Origin: Silene latifolia
Lineage: Eukaryota; Streptophyta; Magnoliopsida; Caryophyllales; Caryophyllaceae
Assembly (NCBI RefSeq): GCF_048544455.1
Contig: NC_133526.1
Location: forward strand, 11,114,001 to 11,178,000
Direction of reading: 5' to 3'
DNA: 64,000 nucleotides
The notes below the pieces were generated by a model that saw only the letters and a list, made by a program, of their open reading frames with translations, did not search any database and was not told where the DNA came from. Shown here in pieces: positions 1 through 10,843 of this stretch (the first letter of the stretch is position 1; every line of letters starts with the position of its first letter). The position numbers and the translations under genes are program-made.

Positions 1-71
1 TTGTGCGGAATTATATATGCTCAAGATACATCGGAGCCCATACCACGGCATAGACTACGCTGGGGGCAAAT
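1..71 (+). mobile_element. 3' internal tail of a Tat-family Ty3/gypsy element (copy A, rest outside window)
   Basis: These bases match the segment just before the 3' LTR of the complete Tat element in this window (about 29625-29689): both carry the run cggagcccataccacggcat and a G-rich tract (gctgggggcaaa here) that is the likely polypurine tract. They therefore read as the last internal bases of a second, plus-strand copy whose coding part lies left of position 1. The match is by eye; nothing coding can be seen in this short piece. Confidence 0.75.
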
Positions 72-657
72 TGATGGGGCATATTCTCGCACCGTTGACC
101 AAGTCAACACACTAAGAAAGGTCGAGACATCCACAAAGAAAGTCAACATATCGAACTGACCTAGCCGACGCAATCCATCGGCTGTCACTGGGTCCCGGCC
201 TGCACCTAGCTAGCCGGGAGACAAATCCGCGTACTCACATCCAAGACCCTCGGCCGGCCCGCCATAGGTCCATCGGCCGAGGGTAGAACGGTCTTTCCAC
301 CTGCTAGCCACTTGGCCACTTGGCCACTACGTGACAAAAGGTGAAAGTCTATAAATACTCCTCAACCTTCATTGAGGAAAGGATCCCACAACTTAACCTA
401 AATACACTATTCATCTGGTAATATCCTCTTTATCTCTCTACAATACATACCTAGCCAAGTAACACAACTTAATCCTTTAAGTTTACTGACTTGAGCGTCG
501 GAGTGAGTACGCTTGGCCCAAAGCCAAGCCCTCGCCTGTTCTCAGTGTTGCAGGAGAGGCCGTGAGGAAAGATAGAAGCAAGCAGGGTTCAACTCAAGAC
601 ATTATTCTACAAGCCAAGGGTGGTAACGATACTTGCTCTGGAATTACACCCGGAACA
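72..657 (+). repeat. 3' LTR of Tat-family element copy A
   Basis: This 586-bp LTR starts TGATGGGGCATATTC and ends CCCGGAACA. It aligns over its whole length with the LTRs at 19072-19669 and 29690-30273, differing by substitutions and small indels. It carries a TATA-like tract (ctataaatactcc, about 350-362) and the conserved segment gacttgagcgtcggagtgag. Its target-site duplication cannot be tested because the other end is outside the window. Confidence 0.85.
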
Positions 658-1420
658 GTTATATTTTATCGGGTCATTTTTGGGTTTAATGGCTTCGGAT
701 AGGGTCGTTTTCGGGTCGGGTCAGTTATGGGTCAAGAAAGCTCGTGTCATGTTCGGATGGGTCAAGTCAATTCGGGTTTTCGGGTCACATTCGGGTGATG
801 TGGTTCGGGTCTCGGGTCAGTCTTTTCGGGTCGGGTTACTTTTGTCAGGTCTACAAAAGATCAAAAAAATAAAAAAAAGAAATGGGTGAATTTGGACCAT
901 ACAAAACAACAACTTTTACATAAAACTACAACTAGACCTAGCAAACGGGTCAATCGAGTCGGGCCAGATCGGGTTGGGTAAGTTCGGGTCTCACATTGAT
1001 TTCTGGTTAATTCGGGTCGGGACGGGTCATTTCGGGCTTCGGGTCTATTTCGGGTTTGTTGGTCGGGTCTGTTTCGGGTCAAGCTGGTCGGGTTGTTTTA
1101 GGTCAGGTCAATTTCGGGTCTATGAATAAGAGAGAGAAAACCATTTCAAGTTTGTTCGATTCAATTAGAGTTATAATTGTCGGGTCATTTTCGAGTTTGG
1201 TGGCTTCGGATTGGGTCATTTTCGTGTCGGGTCAACAGGTCAAGAAAGCCCGGGTCATATTCGGATTAATTCGGATTTTCGAATCAACTTTAGGTGATAA
1301 AGTTCAGGTCAACTTTAAATCTTGGATCAGGTTGCTTTTACCAAGTCAAACTACAACCCCAAATTGGAATCAATATATATATATAAAAGAGGCTTTTTTC
1401 AGGCAATTCTAGAGACTCCA
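658..1420 (+). repeat. Degenerate cgggtc-rich repeat block
   Basis: The block is dominated by variants of cgggtc, gggtca and ttcgggt. Within it, 665-810 and 1180-1325 are diverged direct repeats sharing a 'gggtcattttc...ggcttcgga...gggtcaagaaagc' layout about 510 bp apart. The small ORFs here are translations of the hexamer-like repeat and show no protein family. Related gggtc-rich DNA occurs at 35438-35528 and 42681-42860, where it looks like a dispersed element; this block may be an older relative. Confidence 0.5.
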
Positions 1421-4300
1421 ACTTTAAAAAACTACCTAATTAATTTATATTAAAAACAGTTATTTGATTAGGATAGAAATTGATGCAATATTTTAGTTGC
1501 ATCACGTAAAATAGTCTTGGTAGAGTTTCACTTCAATACAATTACATTTATTTGGTCCATATATAAGATGTAGGTTGTAGGATACAAATCATAGATTCAT
1601 AGGTTACTATAAATGTAAATGCAATTTGGTCATGTTAGTTTTCCAAGAATTAGCTTGCTACACAATAACAATCTACTTTTTTAGTTTTTTTTTTCCGTCC
1701 TTTATGAAGCAATTTGGTTTTAGTTTTATGTAATTTAGTTTGTTGACTTTTACCTTTCCACCATGTTTGGCTTATTTTATTATTTTATGTGTAAATTAAT
1801 ATGCTGAGTATTATTGTTTAATTTTGTTGTTTTGATCGTTTGTTTTATTATTATTGCTTATGATGTTTATATCGATTTTCCGCAGGAAGTAATTAATGAC
1901 ACCATCCAGATCATTCAACGACGTGGACGATCATCACATGAAGATTCATAGACAATAATTAGGTACTTTTATTGTCACAATACGAAATTATATGAAAGAT
2001 ATAATGGTCAAAGCCTATATTTGTGCAAATTCTATTGAATAGAGTTTTTTTGGCTATATATACATTCCACGAGCTCGGCATCAACATCATCATCAAGCCT
2101 CTGTAAGCAAACATCATCCCATCTGCACTTCGAGTTCAACCCGACTCGACTTTCTCGCATCACCAGCAGCAACATTACAGGCAGCCCATCACCGTATACA
2201 CGCATCATCACCAGCTTCTGCCACCACCGTCATCAAGGAACCAGCAATTTCGCTTCTTTCGGTCCAGAAACCGAACTCGCAGCCCGGAGACCGAGCAGTT
2301 CAGACGATCTCAACAATTCGACCACCACAGACCCCGCACCTCCATTAACATCATCATTTAACACGGCTCAATTCCGTTCTCACTACAATTGCATCATAGG
2401 TACTCCCACCCGGCTGGGGATACCATCTCTTCGAATTCGACTTTTGCGCGCATTCCCAGACGGTCAACCGTCTGCCGCTCCCATTACCGACTCCCACAAC
2501 AAATCAATTCTTCCCAAGTTTCCAGAGAACCGGCTGGGATCCTCTTATGCGGGTTTGTCCCTTTTTGTTCTGTTTTGGGACGATGAACAATTCCCTTTTT
2601 TCTTTTGGTTTTCAATTGTTTTATGGAGTCGTGTGTTTTAGAATAAGAGAGCAATTCTTTAATTATAATTTGACAGGGCATATAATAGTATTTCGTCTGT
2701 GTTATATTTCGGAACAATTTCTTGAATTAACAGTACTTAAGCCTGCATGTTTCGCGAGAATTCACAGATAACTTGAGACCATACAGGAGAACAATATAAA
2801 TGGGTTGGAGACAGTATGGGAGGATCATGAAGCCAAGGATTACTCATATGATGCAAAGTTTACCTAAGTAGGAGCCGTCCGAGGAACGGGTCACAGAAAA
2901 CTTGAGACCAGACAGAGTCAAGAGCGCCTGACGTTGCTAGAGTCAACCCCCAGTCATTTAAAGAGGACGAGAGAAGCTTGTTAGCATCTTCATAGGCATC
3001 CTGAGAAACTATTTGAAACTGAGTAGGAAACAAATTAACCCTTTATTTGAGCTCTTATTATGTAATCTTTATCTTATAAACTACCTATAATTTTAAATTA
3101 TCTTATTTCAATATTTTAGAACTTAAATAATTCACAAAACTTGAACCAATAATATTGACATCTTATCAAATTCTCTATCTTTTAAGATTTATTTTAACTT
3201 TTAAAAAGAGTTTCTATGTTTAACGGTTGTCTTTGAACCGTTGTCTAAAAAAAACGGTTGTCTTTGAACAATTTGCACAAACCAAGTACCCTGCAAAATT
3301 AACCCTAACCCACATCCTAATTTAGCAAAATTAACACTCCTTTTCCTTTTGCCCTAATTGATTCAATTGATTAAAGATGGTCTCTCATTAATCTCAATAA
3401 AAGACCTCTCTCATAAAGGAATAGGCCGTTATTATAGTTCTTTAAAATACTTTATTTTGACATGACAAGTAGTTTATCACAGGTCTGTGTAAGGCGAAGA
3501 CTATAACTCTATCCGAACATTAGTTCAAGGCGGGGAGAACATGTAAGAGTTACGTAAACCTAAGAACTCTAACATTAGAAAAAATATTCATGATATTGAA
3601 GCAAAATATCACATATTATGTACACCCAAAGCAAGTGTAAAATATTGACTTGGACGTAATGAATATTCTGATCAACTGAATTTCATTCGTTTGCATGTCC
3701 TTAATGCCCAATTGCAATCATGATCTATATGTCAATTTTGCATTTTTTTCTGCAAAACACAATCAATCAACAAACACAATATTAGAAAACAGGAAAAAAG
3801 AGTAAGATGAAAGAATTGCAATCGTGAGCAATAAGCATAGTTTGGTAAACATGGGTCTATGACGCATTATATATAGAGTAGTTGTGTAATTGTGTTCGCT
3901 TATATAGTATTAGAAGAAATTGTGAAACAAATTAAAGGCTAAAGACATAAATAAAAAAAACCGTATGACAAGAAAATCGAGTATGATATACTGGTATTCT
4001 GTAATAATTTCTGCTGATAAAATCTACAAACAAATAAATAGTTAGTCTCACTGTCTCACAATTAAAACTAAAAGCACACATTAATATAACACAATTACAC
4101 AAGAACAAAAACGTGGCTAAAGAAGCAAACAAATTATTTACGTAGGTAAGGTAATGTTAATAGCCAAATAAGTTAAAATTTGTTGCTATTATATTAATAA
4201 TTTTAGTGGCTATGTAATTTAAAAAATACGTATTTTAAAAATTAGATTAATGCAAATAAATACATTAGTATATTTATTTAATTGAATATTGATATATATT
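1421..4300. other. AT-rich intergenic DNA with one transcript-like stretch (2054-2790)
   Basis: No gene can be supported. At 2054-2063 there is a TATA-like box (ctatatatac). It is followed by 300 bp of unusually C-rich, purine-poor sequence (2075-2400) that resembles a transcribed leader, then a pyrimidine-rich intron-like stretch. The ORFs overlapping it (65-77 codons) disagree in frame and match no family I know. It could be the leader of a decayed gene, a non-coding transcript or cargo carried by the Helitron ending at 4764. The rest, 2800-4300, is AT-rich with no recognised feature. Confidence 0.3.
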
Positions 4301-4515
4301 TTTATACACATAATTTATTGAACGAAAAGGTATAGTTATCTTTTAATTTACTATTTTAAAATTTCGATGGTAGTTTCTATTTTAATTATCTTTTTATTTA
4401 TACACATAATTTATTAATTTATTGAACGAAAGGTATAGTTATCTTTTAATTTACTATTTTAAAATTTCGATGGTAGTTTCTATTTTAATTATCTTTTTAT
4501 TTATACACATAATTT
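4301..4515 (+). repeat. Short tandem duplication, period about 96-103 bp
   Basis: A segment beginning tttatacacataattta recurs at 4301, 4397 and 4500 (the last one partial). The sequence between repeats, including ggtatagttatcttttaatt and cgatggtagtttc, is almost unchanged. It is a local duplication in AT-rich DNA with no coding content. Confidence 0.75.
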
Positions 4516-4734
4516 ATATTCCTAGAGTCCTTACATAAACGTACTTCTTAATCTTATATAAAATTAATAAGATAAATTTTTGAAAAGAAAGAAACTTTAT
4601 TGAAAGGTGTTCAAATTAATAAGATAGAAAGATTTATACGGAGTACCTTATTTGAGTAATTGAAATACAACTTTTACGTATCATTCAAAATGATATTAAA
4701 AATCTAAACAATTAGGGGAAGGACAAATTTGAAA

Positions 4735-4764
4735 CCCGTGCAACGCACGGGCACAAAATCTAGT
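4735..4764 (+). mobile_element. Helitron 3' terminus
   Basis: The stem CCCGTGC / GCACGGG with a 3-base loop (4735-4751) is followed by cacaaaat and then CTAG with a T after it. This is the classic 3' end of plant Helitrons: a GC-rich hairpin about 10 bases before CTRR, inserted 5' of a T. The 5' end of the element could not be placed. The element therefore extends an unknown distance to the left and may include the transcript-like stretch near 2054-2790. Confidence 0.65.
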
Positions 4765-5151
4765 TAACCATATTTGAAAGTGAATTGTTTTTTATCGGGC
4801 TACTAGGTGGGCTTATTTCCATCTTGGACGATTTTACTGTGAATTTGACCTAAATAAAAACTCATCTTATTATTGCTTGCACATATTAACTTTTACAGTC
4901 TAATTATTGATCCATTGATTTCGTCAAGGGTGTTCATTTCTATATACTTCGATAAACTAAACCATACGTTAATATAAGCCGGTTTACGGGTAAAACAATT
5001 TACTCCATAATTGGCCTGATGGTAATCTCTCTAATGTTGAAGTTTTATAAAAAAAAAAAAAAAAAACTCAAAAATTGAACATTATATAAGGAAATCACCA
5101 ACTTTGGGTGATTTCCTTACATAATGCTATGACACAAATTAATTCCCATCA

Positions 5152-5278
5152 ACCGAAGATGTCTTAGTCTAGTGGTTAAGACGGAGGTATTGTGGACAAT
5201 AGGTCTGAGGTTCGAATCCCCCCTCCCCTTTATTGTAATGCGACTATGTGCGCGCTTCGTAAGACCAAAAAAAAAAAA
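5152..5278 (+). mobile_element. tRNA-derived SINE, complete, with 18-bp TSD
   Basis: A short element carries an internal RNA polymerase III promoter: A-box-like tagtctagtggttaag near 5166 and B-box ggttcgaatcc near 5210. It ends in a poly-A tract. The 18-bp direct repeat acaaattaattcccatca flanks it exactly at 5134-5151 and 5279-5296, which is diagnostic of target-primed retrotransposition. It is non-autonomous and would need a LINE for mobility. The near-perfect TSD argues for a fairly recent insertion. Confidence 0.88.
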
Positions 5279-5467
5279 ACAAATTAATTCCCATCATATG
5301 ACTACTTTAAACATAACTCCCACCATATAGTTAACTTAGGATTGGATAATCCAAAGCAAAGGAATGGAAAGAACAATAAAATCCAATTTTCCTTAAGTAT
5401 TGTCTTGTAAGCAAAATTATTCCCTACATATTGTTACTTTAATTTTTAATTACAGATTTACAGTTAT

Positions 5468-5758
5468 TGAAGAACTATGAAGAAGTTCATGGTGTTGAAG
5501 TCTTTGATGAAGAGGGAGATGAGTAGATGTACGAGAAATTGAGAGAGATAGAAAGAGAGAATGCTTGAGAGAGAGATAAGAAAAGAGTAAATTGTGAATT
5601 GTATTGAATGAATTGTATTGTACAATAATCTGATTTGTGTCCTTATATAGGACTCATAAACAAGGAATAACAAACTGTAACAAACTTCTAACCGACTTAG
5701 TTAGTTGCTAACTAACTCTTAACCAACTTAGTTAGTTTGTTCTTACTATGTTCTAACA
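5468..5758 (-). repeat. 3' LTR of copia-1
   Basis: On the plus strand it starts TGAAGAACTATG and ends TTCTAACA. It is the same as 10349-10639. It includes a TATA-like tract (ccttatataggac, about 5641) and a repeated acttagttagttgctaac segment. The ORFs it contains are repeat-derived and not genes. Confidence 0.96.
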
Positions 5759-5771
5759 CCCCCCCTCAAGT
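5759..5771 (-). other. Polypurine tract of copia-1
   Basis: The C-rich plus-strand tract ccccccctcaag reads as a G-rich polypurine tract on the element's coding strand. It abuts the 3' LTR and would prime plus-strand DNA synthesis. Confidence 0.85.
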
Positions 5772-8700
5772 TGGAGGGTGTGGTAACATTCCCAACTTGC
5801 CACGAAGAACTGAATGCTGTGGACCTCCAAGAGCTTTAGTTAGAATATCTGCTGGTTGAAACTGAGTAGGAATATATGACAGACTGACTAACCCTTCCAG
5901 CAACTTTTCTCGAACGAAATGGCAGTCCAGGTCTATATGTTTGGTTCTCTCATGGAACACAGGGTTCCTTGCAATGTGTATGGCAGCTTGACTGTCACAT
6001 TTGACAGGTATTGGTTTGATATTAGGCACCTCTAGTTCAGTTAGAAGTCTGCTAAGCCATGCTAACTCAGCTGTAAGACGTCTGAGAGATCTGTATTCTG
6101 CTTCTGCAGAAGATAGAGAAATTGTTTGTTGCTTCTTAGACTTCCAAGACAGCAGACTTCCTCCCATAAACACCAAAAATCCACTAACTGATCTTCTAGT
6201 ATGTGGGCATGCTGCCCAATCTGAATCACAGAATCCTTCAAGTGCAAAGGTTTGAGTTTTGTTTAACAAAATACCTTGAGCAGGATCTCTGGCTATATAC
6301 TTGAGAACATGAATTGCAGCATTCCAATGCTGGGTTCGTGGTGCTGACATGAATTGGCTTAGAAGTTGTATGGCAAAAGCAATATCAGGTCGTGTGTTGA
6401 CTAAGTAGTTCATCTTTCCTACTAGCCTGCGATATTCACCAGGATTATCAAGTAGATCTCCTGTGGTTGGATCAAGCTTGAGAGTCTTGTCAAGAGGAGA
6501 ACCGACAGTTCTGAAATTCTCACCCCCAAACTCAGCTACAAGTTCTCTTGCAAATTTGGATTGAGTAATAGCTAGACCAGTGGGTAAGGAAGTAAATTCC
6601 ATTCCAAGAAAATAATTGATTGTACCTAAATCCTTGATTTTGAATGTATTATCAAGGTATAGCTTTAATTTAGTGATCTCTTCAGCATCATCACCAACCA
6701 ATAATATATCATCGACATAGACAGCAATGAACACAACCTTCCCATTTTGCCTTTTCTTGAATAAAGAGTAATCATTAAGAGACTGTTTGTACCCCCTAGT
6801 TCTCAAGAAATGACTCAATTTGGCATTCCACTGTCTGGATGCCTGCTTCAAACCGTATAAGGACTTCTGTAATTTGCAAACAAGACGTTTGTCTTGAACA
6901 TTCAAACCAGGAGGGATGCTCATATAGACCTCTTCATCGAGGTCCCCATGCAAAAAAGCATTATTGACATCTAATTGAGACATCACCCATCCTTTCTTAA
7001 CAGCTACAGCAATGAGACTCCGTATTGTTGTCATTTTGACAACTGGAGAGAAAGTCTCAGTATAGTCAATTCCTTCTTTTTGTGTGTAACCTTTAACTAC
7101 TAAGCGAGCTTTGTACCTTTCTATACTACCATCAGCTTTATGCTTGACTTTAAAAACCCATTTACATGAGATGGACTTCTTATTTGGTGGCAATGGAACA
7201 ATGGACCAAGTGTTGTTAGCTTCCAATGCCTGAAACTCAGCTTTGATTGCTTCTTGCCATTCAGGGTAAACTGAAGCCTCTTTATATGTCTTAGGCTCTT
7301 GTATTGGTATGTGACCACTTACACTCAATGAAAAGTTAGTAGTAACAGAATAACAAGAAGAAACATCTACATTTGTATATGTTGAAGTCAGAGTATTACA
7401 ACATTCAGCAGGGAGAATAGCATGACAGTTAGTGGTTTTCTTTGAGCAAACATAATCTTGCAAATAAGAAGGGGTTCTGGAGGTTCTATTTGACTGTCTA
7501 ACAGGTTCAATAGTTCTAGAAGAAACATTCTGGTGAACAGTATCAGAAACTGAACTATCAGTGGCTAAATCTGTATTTGTATGATTGGTATGAGGGTGAA
7601 TGACCCCTGTATTGGTATTTGGTTCAGTAACATTTGGAGAAATATCAGGGACACAGTCATCAGAAATAGCTAAAGGCATAAAAGAACCTGGTTTGTCAGA
7701 AATGTAGGGAAAAACTGTTTCATGAAATACAACATCTCTTGATATAATAATAGATTTGGTTTCCATATTCAATAATTTGTATGCCTTCTTTCCAAATGGG
7801 TAACCAATAAAAATACAAGGTGTAGCTCTAGGTGCAAACTTGTCTCTACCAGGTTTAATAGTTGATGCATAAACAAGACATCCAAAACTTCTCATGTGGG
7901 ATAGATCAGGAGGTCTACCAAACAGTAACTGATAAGGAGACATGTTCTGAAGCAACCTAGTTGGGAGTCTGTTAATGATATAAGTACTAGTTAAAATGCA
8001 ATCTCCCCAATACTTGGTTGGTAAATTTGACTGAAGCTTCAAAGCTCTAGCTGTTTCCAACAAATGTTTATGTTTTCTTTCTACAACCCCATTCTGTTGA
8101 GGGGTGTGTATGCATGAGGTTTGATGGATTATACCATTATCAACAAAATATTGAGCAATAAGAGTACTACTTCCTAACTCCAGGGCATTATCAGATCTAA
8201 GAATTTTAACTTTCTTATCAAACTGTACTTCAACCATTTTTAGGAAGGCTTTAATGAAAGAAAAAGCATTACTTTTGCATGTTAACAGATGTGTCCAAGT
8301 GCATCTTGTAAAATCATCAACAATGGTTAGGAAATATTTGTATCCATTGTAAGTTTGGGTGTGATAGGGTCCCCAGAGATCAATGTGTATAAGTTCAAAA
8401 GCAACAAGAGAGAAAGAAGAACTGAGAGGAAAAGACATTCTGTGTTGTCTAGCCTTTGCACATGTAGAACAAATGGATAATTCTTTTTCATACAATGAGA
8501 AATCAGTACACAAACGTAATTGTTTCATTTTGTAAATTGGTAAATGACCTAATCTGGTGTGCCAGATATTACAAGAGACATTTATTACAGCTGAACTAAA
8601 ATTAACAGAATGATCATCAATCCTATCAGTTGATTGTTTAGTAAAATCTGAGTGCAGCAAGTACAAGTCATGATAATTTCTACCAAGGACCAAGGGCTTC

Positions 8701-10211
8701 TTGGAATAGTCCTGCAAATAACAAACATCATGTGTGAAGCTAACCTTAGTACCTAACTGCTTGGCCAATTTACTTATAGACAAAAGATTGAACTTAAAAC
8801 TAGGGACATATAGCACATTTTTTAAGAAGAAATTTGAAGCTATCTGTACTGTACCCATAGTATCAATGGTAACAACATGACCATTAGGCAAAGACACAGT
8901 ATATGGTTTGGATATAGCATGAAATTCACAGAAAAGTGCCTTATTTGAACAAAAATGATCACTTGCACCACTATCTAAAATCCAAGAATTGAGATAAATT
9001 GAGTTTTGAGGTTTAGAATAGATGTTACCAGCAAAGTTTGCAGCAGTAGCTTGCATTTCAGCAGTATCAAATCCATCATCATTCAGCTGCTCATCCGAGA
9101 AACCACTAGCTGCAGAAGATGTTCCAAGATCTTGATTGTTGAACACATTACCAGCAATTCTTCTGTTCCTGTTTATCAGATGAAAGCAACTATCCACATT
9201 ATGATTATTCCTTTTGCAGTAGACACAAAACTTAGGCTTTTCAGGCTCATTCTCCACAGGTGCTTTCCCCTTGTAATTTCCTTGACCTCTGCCAGTAGAT
9301 TGGTGAGTACTGTTGGTATTGTAAGTGTGATTCCCTGGTACATGGGTATTGTTGGTCCTGTAGTTGTTGTTGTAGTTCCTGAAACTGTTGTTGGAACTCC
9401 CACGACTGTTTGTATTGCCAAAACCGTGAAATTGCTTATTATTGTTGTTGTGAGAGTTTCCCTTGTATCCTACATTCTTGCTCAACATAGCAGCAGAATC
9501 TGCTTGAACATTGACTGTATTATGTATCTCCCTTTGTCTTTCCTCTTGCAACAAATTGTTGTAGATGACTGCCACCTTAGGAAGAGGATTTTGCATCAAG
9601 ATTGTACCTCTAACCACAGCATAGGATTCGTTCAAACCCATCAGAAACTCAACAGCCTTCTTGTCTTCCTGAAATTTCACTTGCTTCTCTTTAGCTCCGC
9701 AGTTACAGTTGCAGCTGCACTTAGGATTCATTCCAATCCCATGTATCTCATCCCAAATTGATTTGAGCTTGGTATAATATGTACCAATACTGTCATTGCC
9801 TTGTGAAAAGTCAGACAACTTCTTGTGAACACCATAGAGTTGCGCACCATTGGATTGGCTGAATCTTTCTTCAAGCTCTTCCCAAGCATCTTGTGCAGTT
9901 GCACTGTATAGAATAGAATCCCCAATCTCTGGAGAAACTGAGTTAATGATCCAAGAAAATACTATATCGTTACAACGTTGCCAATTTCTGGCTGTTACTG
10001 CAGTTGCAGCAGGTCTGGTAATACTGCCATCAATAAACCCGATTTTGTTCTTTGCAGAGAGTGCAATGAGCATTGATCTTCTCCAATTTGCGAAATTTGT
10101 CCCATCAAAAGGTGTGTTAACAAGCTTGACCCCCGTGAGATCAGTTGAGTGAATGTAGTGAGGATTGTTTACATCAATTTCAGAAGTTTCTACGTTTTCT
10201 TGATTTGTCAT
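5766..10211 (-). CDS. Ty1/copia gag-pol polyprotein, 1481 aa
   Basis: One open frame encodes all copia functions in order. Gag (UBN2-like) occupies about residues 1-330 and ends in a CCHC zinc knuckle (CVYCKRNNHNVDSC). The aspartic protease has DSGA near residue 413. The integrase has an HHCC zinc site (HTRLGH ... CSTC) near 555-590 and a DDE core (HIDLWGP, RSDNA, QQNGVVERKH). The copia reverse transcriptase has YVDD near residue 1165, and RNase H (SSAEAEY, HIDLDCHFVRE) follows. The PR-IN-RT-RH order distinguishes copia from gypsy. The start at 10211 is the first ATG, 137 bases inside the 5' LTR. No stop or frameshift interrupts the 4.4-kb frame, and the end overlaps the polypurine tract. The long asparagine/glycine-rich stretch before the zinc knuckle is low complexity. 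The opposite-strand ORFs are shadows. Confidence 0.97.
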   Translation of the reverse strand: MTNQENVETSEIDVNNPHYIHSTDLTGVKLVNTPFDGTNFANWRRSMLIALSAKNKIGFIDGSITRPAATAVTARNWQRCNDIVFSWIINSVSPEIGDSILYSATAQDAWEELEERFSQSNGAQLYGVHKKLSDFSQGNDSIGTYYTKLKSIWDEIHGIGMNPKCSCNCNCGAKEKQVKFQEDKKAVEFLMGLNESYAVVRGTILMQNPLPKVAVIYNNLLQEERQREIHNTVNVQADSAAMLSKNVGYKGNSHNNNNKQFHGFGNTNSRGSSNNSFRNYNNNYRTNNTHVPGNHTYNTNSTHQSTGRGQGNYKGKAPVENEPEKPKFCVYCKRNNHNVDSCFHLINRNRRIAGNVFNNQDLGTSSAASGFSDEQLNDDGFDTAEMQATAANFAGNIYSKPQNSIYLNSWILDSGASDHFCSNKALFCEFHAISKPYTVSLPNGHVVTIDTMGTVQIASNFFLKNVLYVPSFKFNLLSISKLAKQLGTKVSFTHDVCYLQDYSKKPLVLGRNYHDLYLLHSDFTKQSTDRIDDHSVNFSSAVINVSCNIWHTRLGHLPIYKMKQLRLCTDFSLYEKELSICSTCAKARQHRMSFPLSSSFSLVAFELIHIDLWGPYHTQTYNGYKYFLTIVDDFTRCTWTHLLTCKSNAFSFIKAFLKMVEVQFDKKVKILRSDNALELGSSTLIAQYFVDNGIIHQTSCIHTPQQNGVVERKHKHLLETARALKLQSNLPTKYWGDCILTSTYIINRLPTRLLQNMSPYQLLFGRPPDLSHMRSFGCLVYASTIKPGRDKFAPRATPCIFIGYPFGKKAYKLLNMETKSIIISRDVVFHETVFPYISDKPGSFMPLAISDDCVPDISPNVTEPNTNTGVIHPHTNHTNTDLATDSSVSDTVHQNVSSRTIEPVRQSNRTSRTPSYLQDYVCSKKTTNCHAILPAECCNTLTSTYTNVDVSSCYSVTTNFSLSVSGHIPIQEPKTYKEASVYPEWQEAIKAEFQALEANNTWSIVPLPPNKKSISCKWVFKVKHKADGSIERYKARLVVKGYTQKEGIDYTETFSPVVKMTTIRSLIAVAVKKGWVMSQLDVNNAFLHGDLDEEVYMSIPPGLNVQDKRLVCKLQKSLYGLKQASRQWNAKLSHFLRTRGYKQSLNDYSLFKKRQNGKVVFIAVYVDDILLVGDDAEEITKLKLYLDNTFKIKDLGTINYFLGMEFTSLPTGLAITQSKFARELVAEFGGENFRTVGSPLDKTLKLDPTTGDLLDNPGEYRRLVGKMNYLVNTRPDIAFAIQLLSQFMSAPRTQHWNAAIHVLKYIARDPAQGILLNKTQTFALEGFCDSDWAACPHTRRSVSGFLVFMGGSLLSWKSKKQQTISLSSAEAEYRSLRRLTAELAWLSRLLTELEVPNIKPIPVKCDSQAAIHIARNPVFHERTKHIDLDCHFVREKLLEGLVSLSYIPTQFQPADILTKALGGPQHSVLRGKLGMLPHPPT

Positions 10212-10336
10212 TTTGTGAGTATTAATTTGATAAAGAGAAAATGATCAGAAAAAAAACTTGGAATTGCAGCGGAAATGGAAAGAATTAAGAACTGTAAACA
10301 AAAACTAAGCAGAAACAGGATCAAGAATTTGATCCT

Positions 10337-10348
10337 GCTCTGATACCA
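10337..10348 (-). other. Primer-binding site of copia-1
   Basis: The minus strand reads TGGTATCAGAGC immediately inside the 5' LTR. This is the standard complement of the 3' end of initiator methionine tRNA used by plant copia elements to prime minus-strand synthesis. Confidence 0.93.
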
Positions 10349-10639
10349 TGAAGAACTATGAAGAAGTTCATGGTGTTGAAGTCTTTGATGAAGAGGGAGA
10401 TGAGTAGATGTACGAGAAATTGAGAGAGATAGAAAGAGAGAATGCTTGAGAGAGAGATAAGAAAAGAGTAAATTGTGAATTGTATTGAATGAATTGTATT
10501 GTACAATAATCTGATTTGTGTCCTTATATAGGACTCATAAACAAGGAATAACAAACTGTAACAAACTTCTAACCGACTTAGTTAGTTGCTAACTAACTCT
10601 TAACCAACTTAGTTAGTTTGTTCTTACTATGTTCTAACA
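10349..10639 (-). repeat. 5' LTR of copia-1
   Basis: This is a 291-bp LTR with the same sequence as the 3' LTR (5468-5758). It drives the element's minus-strand transcript. It is followed on the plus strand by the target duplication gttat at 10640-10644. Confidence 0.96.
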
Positions 10640-10644
10640 GTTAT

Positions 10645-10843
10645 GATAAAAGAATTTAAAATGTTTTTTTGTTTATGTGTATTAATATTACATAAAAAAA
10701 ACTCGTACTTTTTTCATAGCTTTATTTATATTTTGTGTCCAAAATAGTCGAATTAAAATTTAACATCAAAGCTAGTACAAGTCTAAGTTATGATTCATCT
10801 TTTTTTTTTATCCTATTTTTTTTGCAATAAGCCATACATCAAG
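10645..10843. other. AT-rich spacer, nothing recognised
   Basis: It is AT-rich with poly-T tracts. Position 10645 resumes the sequence interrupted by copia-1. No gene, RNA or repeat signature is visible. Confidence 0.5.

Larger units (their letters stand above)
5468..10639 (-). mobile_element. Complete Ty1/copia LTR retrotransposon, apparently intact
   Basis: Two 291-bp LTRs read base for base the same, the 5-bp target duplication gttat lies at 5463-5467 and 10640-10644, and a primer-binding site, a polypurine tract and one uninterrupted gag-pol ORF are all present on the minus strand. Identical LTRs imply insertion too recent for LTR substitutions to have accumulated. Nothing in the sequence says it is dead. 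The lineage within copia cannot be fixed by eye; the small LTRs and UBN2-type gag suggest an Ale- or Ivana-like group. Confidence 0.97.

Noticed and set aside
5155-5225. Possible tRNA gene
   Set aside because: The A and B boxes are present, but the sequence does not fold to a cloverleaf by eye, ends in poly-A and has an 18-bp TSD, so it is a SINE.
6001-6255. Plus-strand ORFs opposite to the copia-1 polyprotein (also 9006-9761 and 9850-10152)
   Set aside because: They are antisense shadows of the intact gag-pol frame; their products match nothing and follow the codon structure of the opposite strand.
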